Assembly (NCBI GenBank): GCA_934358955.1
Contig: CAKRLC010000070.1
Coordinates: forward strand, 1-14,209
Reading direction: 5' to 3'
DNA: 14,209 nt
Origin: an uncultured Roseburia sp.
GTDB taxonomy: Bacteria > Bacillota > Clostridia > Lachnospirales > Lachnospiraceae
Positions 1 to 6,489 of this stretch are shown piece by piece. Under the pieces are notes generated by a model, which saw only the letters and a list, made by a program, of their open reading frames with translations, did not search any database and had not been told where the DNA came from. The position numbers were made by a program, and so were the translations under genes. The first letter of the stretch is position 1, and each line of letters starts with the position of its first letter.

Positions 1-380
1 TAGACCCGGTCTACCTCTGCCGGAACCGAAAACTGCACGGCATCTGCAAGTACAAATTCTGTCCGGCCTGCCGCAGCCCCTTGTTCCCTGTTTTCTACCG
101 CTTTCTCATAAATCCGTTCATTGTATTCCACTCCGATCGTGTAGCAGCGTGTCTGATAAGAGAGAAAAAAATCAACTCTGCCTTTGCCACAGCCATAGTC
201 TAAGAGTGTATTCCCTTTGCGAAGCAGCCCAAAATTGGCAAGCCTCTCTAACACCGTATATGGCGTTGGTTCATAGGGATATCTGTATTGATCTGAATCG
301 GAATCATCCCGTCCGGTTGTGTGGATCTGCAGTAATTTATCCCATTTCTGTTCTTCATCGTTTTCCTGTGATTTTTTCAT
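1..380 (-). CDS. Class I SAM-dependent methyltransferase, partial (3' end outside window)
   Basis: The reading frame begins at an ATG at 380 and stays open to the left edge, giving 126 residues of the N-terminal part. Residues about 55-70 read LLDYGCGKGRVDFFLS, the glycine-rich motif I (DxGxGxG-like) of Rossmann-fold methyltransferases that binds S-adenosylmethionine. The next acidic strand end (IGVEYNERIYEKA) fits motif II, which contacts the ribose, and FVLADAV fits the following motif. The substrate cannot be read from this part. The start lies 46 bp beyond the mnmA stop, in the same direction, with only a weak ribosome site, so it may be co-transcribed with mnmA. The N-terminal ~35 residues are charged and polar. 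The fold is confident; the function is not known. Confidence 0.8.
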   Translation of the reverse strand, partial: MKKSQENDEEQKWDKLLQIHTTGRDDSDSDQYRYPYEPTPYTVLERLANFGLLRKGNTLLDYGCGKGRVDFFLSYQTRCYTIGVEYNERIYEKAVENREQGAAAGRTEFVLADAVQFSVPAEVDRV

Positions 381-426
381 GTTATTTTACCAACTAATAA
401 TACTAATTCCAGAGCCATCATTCTGC

Positions 427-1506
427 TTAGCAGATGATTCCGCCTCCGGCTACATAATCACCATCGTAAAGAACAACTGCCTGTCCTGGTGTGACTGCAC
501 GTACCGGTTCTTCAAACTCACAATGGATCCTGTCTTCTCCGACACGGGTAACCTTGCACATGCTTCCGCTGTGTGAATAACGGATCTTTGCTTTGAACTC
601 TCTTGTTCCCTCAATGTCCGGAACAGACATAAAGTTCACATGATCTGCATATAACTCATGTGTATACACATCTTCATTTGTTCCCAGGACAACTTCATTT
701 GTTTCCGGTCTGATCTCTGTGACAAACACAGGATATCCAAATGCGATCCCCAGTCCTTTTCTCTGACCAATAGTATAATGTGTGATGCCTTTATGCCTTC
801 CGAGGATTTCTCCATCTAGTGAAACAAAATTCCCCTGCGGCGGTACAAGCCCTTTACATTCTCTGTCAATAAATCCTGCATAATCATCATCCGGAATAAA
901 GCAGATCTCCATGCTGTCTTTTTTATGTGCTACCATTAAGCCTGCTTCCTCAGCAATTTCCCGGATCTTCTCTTTGTGATAATCCCCAACAGGCATCAGT
1001 GTCCTGGAAAGCTGTTCCTGTGTCAGATTATATAACGCATATGTCTGATCTTTTGTCGCAGTAACAGAATTTTTGATCGCATATCTTCCATTCGGAAGCT
1101 GTTCGATCCTCGCATAATGTCCGGTTGCAATATAGTCTGCACCGATCGCAAGGCTGCGCTTTAATAATGCTTCCCATTTTACATATCGGTTACAGGCAAT
1201 ACATGGATTTGGCGTTCTTCCCTTCAGATATTCAGAAACAAAATAATCCATGACATTTTGTCTGAACTCCTGTTTAAAATTCATAACATAATAAGGAATA
1301 TCCAGTCTCTGGGCAACTCTTCTTGCATCATCTACCGCACTTAATCCGCAACAGCCTCCGTTTTTTTCCTGTGTAAACTCATCCTCGTCCTGCCAGATCT
1401 GCATGGTCACACCGATCACATCATATCCCTGCTCCTTTAACAGATACGCAGCAACGGATGAATCTACTCCTCCTGACATTCCAACAACCACTTTTTTTCG
1501 TGACAT
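427..1506 (-). CDS. mnmA: tRNA-specific 2-thiouridylase MnmA
   Basis: This 359-residue protein has the usual MnmA length. It starts with the PP-loop ATP-pyrophosphatase motif GMSGGVDSS (residues 9-17), which activates the tRNA wobble uridine by adenylation. Cys102 (TPNPCIACN) and Cys202 ([10 protein letters not shown]) match the conserved cysteine pair that accepts persulfide sulfur and forms the thiolation intermediate. ATGHYAR (127-133) and the C-terminal beta-barrel region ([14 protein letters not shown]-like strands) are also typical. It makes 2-thiouridine at position 34 of tRNA-Lys, -Glu and -Gln in the cytoplasm. The ATG has an AGAGG ribosome site about 7 nt upstream. The stop codon sits in a small inverted repeat (TCTGC-TAA-GCAGA). 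No cysteine desulfurase gene is adjacent, so sulfur must come from elsewhere. Confidence 0.96.
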   Translation of the reverse strand: MSRKKVVVGMSGGVDSSVAAYLLKEQGYDVIGVTMQIWQDEDEFTQEKNGGCCGLSAVDDARRVAQRLDIPYYVMNFKQEFRQNVMDYFVSEYLKGRTPNPCIACNRYVKWEALLKRSLAIGADYIATGHYARIEQLPNGRYAIKNSVTATKDQTYALYNLTQEQLSRTLMPVGDYHKEKIREIAEEAGLMVAHKKDSMEICFIPDDDYAGFIDRECKGLVPPQGNFVSLDGEILGRHKGITHYTIGQRKGLGIAFGYPVFVTEIRPETNEVVLGTNEDVYTHELYADHVNFMSVPDIEGTREFKAKIRYSHSGSMCKVTRVGEDRIHCEFEEPVRAVTPGQAVVLYDGDYVAGGGIIC

Positions 1507-1585
1507 AATTACCTCTTCTTATTTCTTAATATATAAGCACAACTATTTCAATAAATGTTCATGCTTTATTCACATATTTCTGCTA

Positions 1586-1633
1586 TGATAAGCTTATCAG
1601 AAAGAAAACAGATTATTTCTACTTGTTGATAAG
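1586..1633. promoter_or_regulatory. Palindrome with three GATAAG half-sites upstream of mnmA
   Basis: A perfect 14-bp palindrome TGATAAGCTTATCA lies at 1586-1599, and a third TGATAAG half-site lies at 1627-1633. On the mnmA coding strand the order is CTTATCA, TGATAAG, CTTATCA, so the middle copy can pair with either neighbour. It sits 80-130 bp before the mnmA start. It could be an operator or an RNA switch of alternative hairpins; the region is AT-rich, so chance is possible. I see no clear sigma-A promoter here. Confidence 0.35.
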
Positions 1634-1645
1634 TTTTTCATAATA

Positions 1646-1669
1646 GCCCAGATACTTCGGTATCTGGGC
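1646..1669 (-). terminator. Perfect 10-bp hairpin downstream of ung
   Basis: GCCCAGATAC and GTATCTGGGC pair perfectly around a 4-nt loop, 24 nt beyond the ung stop codon. It is the only strong hairpin between ung and mnmA and is placed to end the hisHF-ung transcript. Reading in the direction of the genes, the following bases are TATTATG rather than a clean U-run. On the opposite strand the loop is C(UUCG)G followed by CTCTTTTTC. It may therefore be a weak terminator, an mRNA 3'-end stabiliser, or bidirectional. Confidence 0.5.
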
Positions 1670-1692
1670 ACTCCTCTTTTTCAGACCATTTT

Positions 1693-2370
1693 TTATAAAT
1701 TCTCAATCTGCCAGTCGATCGGCTCTACTCCATTTTTTTCCAAAAACTCATTCGCCTTGCTAAAATGTTTGCAGCCGAAAAATCCACGGTAAGCAGATAA
1801 TGGGCTTGGATGCGGTGCTGTCAAAATCAGATGCTTAGGATTCGTCAGCATTGAAACTTTGCTCTGCGCCGGTCTGCCCCAAAGCATATATACGATTGGC
1901 CGGTCCTGTGCATTGACTGCTGAAATGATCGCATCGGTAAACTGCTCCCATCCATGACCCTGATGTGAATTTGCCTGATGAGCACGCACTGTCAGTACAG
2001 TGTTTAACAGTAAAACTCCCTGATCGGCCCATTTTTTCAGATAACCATTATTTGGAATATAACAACCAAGATCATCGTGAAGTTCCTTATAAATATTCTG
2101 CAAAGATGGCGGAATATCTTTCTGTTCCGGCAATACAGAAAATGACAATCCGTGTGCCTGATTCACATTATGATATGGATCCTGTCCCAAAAGCAATACC
2201 TTTACTTTACTAAGCGGTGTAAAATGCATTGCATTAAAAATATCATCTGCAGGCGGATACACGACCGTCCTGCTATATTCCTCTTTTACGAACTGATAAA
2301 GGTCTTTATAGTAAGGCTTTTTGAATTCGCCCTGCAATTCCCCTAACCAGTCATTTGTTATCATAGACAT
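1693..2370 (-). CDS. ung: Uracil-DNA glycosylase (family 1 UDG)
   Basis: The 225-residue product has the family-1 UDG signatures: GQDPYH at 62-67 with catalytic Asp64, LLNT near 121-124, and HPSPLSA at 187-193 with the catalytic His187 and the minor-groove loop. It removes uracil from DNA by cleaving the N-glycosidic bond, the first step of base-excision repair after cytosine deamination or dUMP incorporation. Length and motifs are complete. The first ATG is preceded by AAGAGGA with 8 nt spacing; the second Met is two codons downstream. It starts 26 bp after the hisF stop on the same strand, so it is probably the third gene of a hisH-hisF-ung transcript, with no functional link evident. Confidence 0.97.
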   Translation of the reverse strand: MSMITNDWLGELQGEFKKPYYKDLYQFVKEEYSRTVVYPPADDIFNAMHFTPLSKVKVLLLGQDPYHNVNQAHGLSFSVLPEQKDIPPSLQNIYKELHDDLGCYIPNNGYLKKWADQGVLLLNTVLTVRAHQANSHQGHGWEQFTDAIISAVNAQDRPIVYMLWGRPAQSKVSMLTNPKHLILTAPHPSPLSAYRGFFGCKHFSKANEFLEKNGVEPIDWQIENL

Positions 2371-2396
2371 ATCTTTTTCCTCTTAAGTTCATTGTG

Positions 2397-3158
2397 TTAA
2401 CGTCTTACGGACACACCACGTCCTGCAAGATAATTCTTCAGATCGCAGATCTCAAGTTCTTTATAATGGAATAAAGATGCTGCCAGTGCCGCATCTGCTT
2501 TTCCCTCTGTCAGCGCATCATAAAAATGTTCCATCGTTCCAGCTCCTCCGGATGCGATCACCGGGACGGATACATTTTCTGCGATCGTTCTTGTCAATCC
2601 GATATCATACCCTGCTTTTGTGCCATCACAGTCCATACTTGTAAGAAGGATCTCCCCTGCGCCAAGTCTGTCTGCCTCCATTGCCCATTCTACCGCATCA
2701 AGTCCGGTATCAATACGTCCGCCGTTTTTGTATACATTCCAGCCCGATCCATCCGGACGTTTTCTCGCATCAATTGCAACAACCACACATTGTCTGCCGA
2801 ATTTATCTGCCGCTTCGGAAATCAGCTGTGGGCGGTTGATGGCTGCGGAATTCACGGAAATCTTATCCGCACCTTCTCTGAGCAATGCTTTAAAATCATC
2901 TACGGTACGGATGCCACCACCTACGGTAAATGGGATGAAAACTTTTTCTGCCACGCGGCGGACCATATCCACAACGGTATCTCTCGCATCTGAGGTGGCA
3001 GTAATATCTAAAAATACAAGTTCATCTGCACCGGCCTTATCATATGCCTCTGCAATCTCAACCGGGTCACCGGCATCTCTTAAATTAACAAAATTAACAC
3101 CCTTTACAACCCTGCCCTGATTTACATCCAGACACGGAATAATTCTTTTTGTAAACAT
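2397..3158 (-). CDS. hisF: Imidazole glycerol phosphate synthase, cyclase subunit HisF
   Basis: This 253-residue (beta/alpha)8 barrel is full length. The catalytic aspartates Asp11 ([13 protein letters not shown]) and Asp130 (VVVAIDARK) are both present, as are the phosphate-binding loops TVGGGIR (78-84) and IASGGAG. HisF takes ammonia from HisH and converts PRFAR to imidazole glycerol phosphate and AICAR, in histidine biosynthesis and linked to purine synthesis. Its ATG overlaps the hisH stop by one base (TGATG), which indicates translational coupling and equal production of the two subunits. Confidence 0.97.
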   Translation of the reverse strand: MFTKRIIPCLDVNQGRVVKGVNFVNLRDAGDPVEIAEAYDKAGADELVFLDITATSDARDTVVDMVRRVAEKVFIPFTVGGGIRTVDDFKALLREGADKISVNSAAINRPQLISEAADKFGRQCVVVAIDARKRPDGSGWNVYKNGGRIDTGLDAVEWAMEADRLGAGEILLTSMDCDGTKAGYDIGLTRTIAENVSVPVIASGGAGTMEHFYDALTEGKADAALAASLFHYKELEICDLKNYLAGRGVSVRR

Positions 3159-3778
3159 CAGCAGTTACCTCCCTGTATTCCGGCAAAATTTGATAATATC
3201 TTAAGTCCGACTGTTCCGCTCTTTTCCGGATGGAACTGACATGCAAAAAGGTTGCCTTTTTCTACAGATGCATGGATATGTGCACTATATTCCGTTGTTG
3301 CCTTTACGATCTCTTCCTCTTTTGCTTTTAAATAATAAGAATGTACAAAATAAACATACGGTTCTTCCGGCAGACCTTCAAACAGTCTTCCCTGGTTCTG
3401 AAGTGTCAGCGAGTTCCATCCGATGTGCGGGATTTTAAGCCCTTCACAATCCGGTATCCGGACAATCTGTCCTTTTAACAGATTCAGTCCTTCCACGCCC
3501 TCTGACTCTTCACTTCCTTCAAACAAAAGCTGGAGTCCAAGACAGATCCCAAGAAATGGTGTGTTTTTTGCTGTCACTTCCCGGATCACCTTATCAAGCT
3601 CATATTTTTTCAACTGGGACATAGCATCTCCGAAGGATCCGACTCCCGGTAGTATTACCTTGTCTGCCTGCTCTATTTCCCTGAAATTCCTTGTGATCGT
3701 GCATTCCTGCTTTAATGCTGTAAGTGCCTTTTCCACACTTTTCAGATTTCCTGCGTCATAGTCTATAATTGCTATCAT
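3158..3778 (-). CDS. hisH: Imidazole glycerol phosphate synthase, glutamine amidotransferase subunit HisH
   Basis: I chose the ATG at 3778, giving [11 protein letters not shown] and 206 residues, because this matches the usual HisH N-terminus and is preceded by AAAGGA about 9 nt upstream. The frame continues nine codons upstream to another ATG at 3805 with a poor ribosome site. The class-I glutaminase triad is complete: Cys79 (GICLGLQ), His183 and Glu185 (QFHPEKSG); [10 protein letters not shown] forms the oxyanion-strand region. It hydrolyses glutamine and channels ammonia into HisF. The gene has its own promoter and a leader with a long palindrome. No other his gene is in the window. Confidence 0.95.
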   Translation of the reverse strand: MIAIIDYDAGNLKSVEKALTALKQECTITRNFREIEQADKVILPGVGSFGDAMSQLKKYELDKVIREVTAKNTPFLGICLGLQLLFEGSEESEGVEGLNLLKGQIVRIPDCEGLKIPHIGWNSLTLQNQGRLFEGLPEEPYVYFVHSYYLKAKEEEIVKATTEYSAHIHASVEKGNLFACQFHPEKSGTVGLKILSNFAGIQGGNC

Positions 3779-3862
3779 TCTATCAAATCCTTTCAAATCA
3801 AGCATTTCCCCAATATCTGTGTGCTGTTTTGGTCGTTTCTGCCATCATTTTAGTACACATTT

Positions 3863-3900
3863 AATTAGTAAATATTTCGTATACAAAATACATACTAATT
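3863..3900. promoter_or_regulatory. 38-bp palindrome in the hisH leader (candidate operator or RNA hairpin)
   Basis: AATTAGTA at one end and TACTAATT at the other are perfectly complementary (8 bp). After a 2-nt mismatch the inner 18 bases are again self-complementary around GTATAC, with a single G-T wobble. It lies about +16 to +53 from the predicted hisH start site. This would suit a dimeric or tetrameric repressor operator, or a leader hairpin. No T-run follows in the direction of hisH, so it is not a normal terminator. Which regulator binds is unknown. Confidence 0.55.
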
Positions 3901-3922
3901 CCCCGGATAAATGTCATTTTGA

Positions 3923-3951
3923 ATTGTAGCACATCCATGACGCCTTGTCTA
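3923..3951 (-). promoter_or_regulatory. Sigma-A-type promoter for hisH-hisF-ung
   Basis: On the minus strand TAGACA (3951-3946) is followed after exactly 17 bp by TACAAT (3928-3923), with TG one base before the -10 (extended -10). Predicted start is near 3916, leaving a leader of about 138 nt before hisH. The promoter begins only 14 bp after the kinase stop codon, so the his genes can be transcribed independently of the two-component operon. Confidence 0.7.
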
Positions 3952-3964
3952 TTTTTTAAATTTT

Positions 3965-5470
3965 CTACATTGCATTACTTTCTGTATCCAATTCAAACCA
4001 GAATTCCACCCCATTCTCATGGTTGATGACTCCGCAGTCTCTGTGATGTGACTCCATAATTGCTTTTACGATTGACAGACCGATACCGCTTCCGCCATAT
4101 TCTCTCGTCCTTGCCTTGTCCACTTTATAAAATTTTATCCAGACATTTTCCAGATCTGCTTCCGGGATTGGTTTTCCGGTATTAAAGACGCTTACTCTGA
4201 CACAATCCTCTTTTTGAGTATAATAAATCGCGATTTTCTTTTCAAATTCCGCATGATGGATCGCATTGCTTAAATAGTTCGTGATGACTTCCTCAATTTT
4301 AAATTCATCTGCCCAGACATACATCGGCTGTGAACTGTCGAAATCCAGCTGAATTCCATTTTGGTTTAAAAGAATACCGGAAGAATTTACAACGCCGCTA
4401 AGCAGTTCTGTCAGATCAAACCGTTCCATTGTGATCATTTCATTTCCAAATTCCAGCTGATTTAAAGTCAGAAGTTTTTTTACCATCTGATTCATCTTAT
4501 CCGCCTCATCCATAATGACCTCGCAGTAAAAATCCCTGCTTTCCTCATCATCATTAATGCATTCCTTTAATCCTTCTGCATAGCCCTGAATCAATGCCAG
4601 CGGTGTTTTCAGTTCGTGTGAAACATTCGACAGGAAATCCTTACGCATCTCATCGATCTCTGTTTTTTTCTGGATATCCTGTTTCAGCTCATTATTAGCA
4701 CTTTTCAGTTCTGAGATTGTAGTCTCAAGTGCCGTAGATAAACGATTGATATGTTCGCCCAGCTCATCGATCTCATTTTTATACCGGCGTTTTCTGCCGG
4801 AATATTTTGCATCAAAATCAAGCTCTGTCATACGCTTGGAAATGTCGGTCAGTTCAAGGATCGGTGTCATAATCCCTTTTGATACAAAAGCTGTCACAAC
4901 TGCACTTAAAACAATGGCGATCATCCCTACATAGAGAAGAAAACGGCTGGAAATAGCCGCACTTTCACGAATGCTTTCCAATGCAGTCCTCATCAGGATC
5001 AGATTGCCATTTGATAAGGTTCCATATAATACAAGATATTCCGACTGAAGCCTCGTATCTGTTTTTCTCTGGATAACATAATTGTCCGCTTTTTTTAAGA
5101 TCTCAGGTTTGCTGTCATTGTTGCCAAACAAAACATTCATAAATTCTATCAGAATCGCCTGATTATCATTGACAGATGACCGTATGATCGTGCGGTCAGA
5201 GCTGATGATCATCACTGTAATATTTCCATTTGCACACAGATTATCAAACGTAACATCAAAATTATCTGATGTCAGCTCCCCATGTGCACTGGCCTCATCC
5301 ATTACCTGGAATCCATCCAGCAAGGTATCCTGCTTGTGAAGCATATAGTACTTTCCAAGAAATGATGTATTGATAAACCAGCATAAAATAATCGTTCCTG
5401 CAACAAGTCCAATGATAATGACTGCCAGTTCGCGGGTCAGTGACCCTTTTTTCTCTGTTTCTGTTCTCAT
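3965..5470 (-). CDS. Membrane sensor histidine kinase (HAMP, HisKA, HATPase_c)
   Basis: The 501-residue protein has a membrane segment at about 14-36, an extracytoplasmic sensor region of about 135 residues, a second membrane segment at about 176-198, a HAMP domain (about 199-252) and a short coiled coil (about 245-275). The dimerization domain carries the phospho-acceptor His285 in FLSNVSHELKTPL. The ATP-binding domain has the N-box NYLSNAIHHA, a G1-type FNTGKPIP and a G2 box GGSGIGLSIVKAI (459-471). It would autophosphorylate and pass phosphate to the adjacent regulator. Its ATG overlaps the regulator stop as ATGA. The sensor region has no motif I recognise, so the signal is unknown. Neighbouring molybdate and histidine genes do not prove a link. 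Confidence 0.93.
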   Translation of the reverse strand: MRTETEKKGSLTRELAVIIIGLVAGTIILCWFINTSFLGKYYMLHKQDTLLDGFQVMDEASAHGELTSDNFDVTFDNLCANGNITVMIISSDRTIIRSSVNDNQAILIEFMNVLFGNNDSKPEILKKADNYVIQRKTDTRLQSEYLVLYGTLSNGNLILMRTALESIRESAAISSRFLLYVGMIAIVLSAVVTAFVSKGIMTPILELTDISKRMTELDFDAKYSGRKRRYKNEIDELGEHINRLSTALETTISELKSANNELKQDIQKKTEIDEMRKDFLSNVSHELKTPLALIQGYAEGLKECINDDEESRDFYCEVIMDEADKMNQMVKKLLTLNQLEFGNEMITMERFDLTELLSGVVNSSGILLNQNGIQLDFDSSQPMYVWADEFKIEEVITNYLSNAIHHAEFEKKIAIYYTQKEDCVRVSVFNTGKPIPEADLENVWIKFYKVDKARTREYGGSGIGLSIVKAIMESHHRDCGVINHENGVEFWFELDTESNAM

Positions 5471-6144
5471 ACTTCGAATTTATATCCCATACCCCAGATG
5501 GTCTTTATATACTCTCCTTTTTCTCCGATTTTTGCACGCAATTTTTTTACATGGGTATCAATCGTCCTTGCATCACCGAAGTAATCATAGTTCCAGACAT
5601 TGTTCAGTATTTTTTCCCTGGACAGGGCAATTCCCTGGTTTTCCATAAAATAAGCAAGTAATTCAAATTCTTTATAGCTTAGGTCGATCGGCTTTCCATC
5701 AACCGTTACCATATGGGCTGTTTTATCCACTTTGATCCCGCCGGCCTCAAGACAGCTTTCCTCCTCGGAAATAGCACCGCTTCTTCTTAAAATCGCGCTG
5801 ACTCTTGCCACAAGGATCTTCGGAGAAAATGGTTTTGTGATATACTCATCCACACCAAGATCAAACCCTGTCAGTTCATCACTTTCATCACTTTTGGCCG
5901 TCAGCATAATGATCGGCACCTTGGATGTTTCACGCACTTCACGGCAGACCTGCCATCCATTTAACTTCGGCATCATCACATCCAATATGATCAATGCAAT
6001 ATTTTTTTCTTTATAAAAAATGTCCAGCGCTTCCTCGCCATCTCCTGCCTCAAGGACCTCATAATTCTCCTTCACAAGGAAATCGCGTACCAGCTTTCTC
6101 ATCCTGCTCTCATCATCTACTACAAGAATCTTTAATTTTTCCAT
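5467..6144 (-). CDS. OmpR/PhoB-family response regulator
   Basis: I chose the ATG at 6144 (225 residues, MEKLKILVVDDE), preceded by GGGAGG six bases upstream; the frame extends 24 codons further up without a ribosome site. The receiver domain has acidic Asp10 and Asp11, phosphorylation site Asp55 (LIILDVMMPKLNG), Thr82 and Lys104 (YITKPFSP). The C-terminal half (about 133-225) is a winged-helix trans_reg_C domain with the DARTIDTHVKKLRAKI recognition-helix region and the ending TIWGMGYKFEV. It would act as a DNA-binding transcription regulator under control of the following kinase. Upstream DNA contains a PhoB-like direct repeat and two candidate promoters, suggesting autoregulation. The regulon is not identifiable. 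Confidence 0.93.
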   Translation of the reverse strand: MEKLKILVVDDESRMRKLVRDFLVKENYEVLEAGDGEEALDIFYKEKNIALIILDVMMPKLNGWQVCREVRETSKVPIIMLTAKSDESDELTGFDLGVDEYITKPFSPKILVARVSAILRRSGAISEEESCLEAGGIKVDKTAHMVTVDGKPIDLSYKEFELLAYFMENQGIALSREKILNNVWNYDYFGDARTIDTHVKKLRAKIGEKGEYIKTIWGMGYKFEV

Positions 6145-6204
6145 CGTTTTCCTCCCTGTATTCTGTCTGGGTTCACTCTCGCCTTTGCTCTTAGCATTTT
6201 TTAT

Positions 6205-6236
6205 ATTATACCCCATAACTATGAATTCTTTGTGAA
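6205..6236 (-). promoter_or_regulatory. Candidate native promoter with 11-bp-spaced direct repeat upstream of the response regulator
   Basis: A perfect -10 box TATAAT lies at 6210-6205 on the minus strand, about 60 bp before the regulator ATG. There is no good -35 at 17 bp. Instead TTCACA (6236-6231) and TTCATA (6225-6220) form a direct repeat with 11-bp period, ending 9 bp from the -10. This layout resembles promoters activated by PhoB/OmpR-type regulators, so the regulator may control its own operon. Confidence 0.5.
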
Positions 6237-6238
6237 AT

Positions 6239-6267
6239 ATTTTATTCTTCTAAGATTCGAGTGTTAA
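6239..6267 (-). promoter_or_regulatory. Hybrid promoter: -35 in element A terminus, -10 in flanking DNA
   Basis: On the minus strand TTAACA (6267-6262), inside the terminal inverted repeat of the palindromic element, is followed after exactly 17 bp by TAAAAT (6244-6239) in the flanking host DNA. It points at the response regulator and kinase genes; start would be near 6232. The -35 would not exist without the insertion. Confidence 0.5.
6247..6253. repeat. Left 7-bp direct repeat (putative target-site duplication) of element A
   Basis: CTTCTAA immediately precedes the left terminal inverted repeat at 6254 and recurs at 6490-6496 directly after the right one. Confidence 0.75.
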
Positions 6268-6489
6268 AAGGTCTGTTTCATAATCTTACTTAGCAGATTG
6301 CACAAAAGAAATATGAAAGGTTACTCTTTGTGCAATGAAAATGAGACTCATGAAGCATGGAAGCCTTTGCTGAACATGCTTCACGTTTTCAGAGGCTCAT
6401 TGGAATGCTTTGCACAATGAAACCTGTAATATTTCTTTTGTGCAATTTGCTATCATAATCTTAATTACAGACCTTTTAACACTCGGATC
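6254..6489 (+). mobile_element. 236-bp palindromic MITE-like element, copy A
   Basis: The ends form a 23-bp inverted repeat (6254-6276 with 6467-6489; 19 bp perfect, then one T-G wobble). Inside are further nested arms: 6291-6314 with 6429-6452 (23 of 24 pair), 6318-6322 with 6421-6425, 6328-6335 with 6410-6417, 6340-6345 with 6396-6401, and a central hairpin 6352-6359 with 6375-6382. It holds no plausible ORF. A 7-bp direct repeat CTTCTAA flanks it exactly. A second, inverted, diverged copy is at 9732-9964. The right terminus supplies the last four codons and stop of modC. It may move using a transposase elsewhere, or be a structured RNA element that is mobilised. I do not recognise a named family. 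The plus strand is given as the element orientation only to contrast it with copy B. Confidence 0.8.

Noticed and set aside
149..576. Plus-strand ORFs at the left edge
   Set aside because: The minus strand carries a methyltransferase with a clear SAM motif and the end of mnmA; the plus frames have no recognisable domain.
2526..3120. Two overlapping plus-strand ORFs of 155 and 166 codons
   Set aside because: They lie wholly antisense to hisF, have no ribosome sites, and their translations are low-complexity shadows of a clear conserved gene.
3779..3916. T-box or His leader peptide before hisH
   Set aside because: The leader is only about 138 nt, no T-box consensus is present and no run of His codons was seen.
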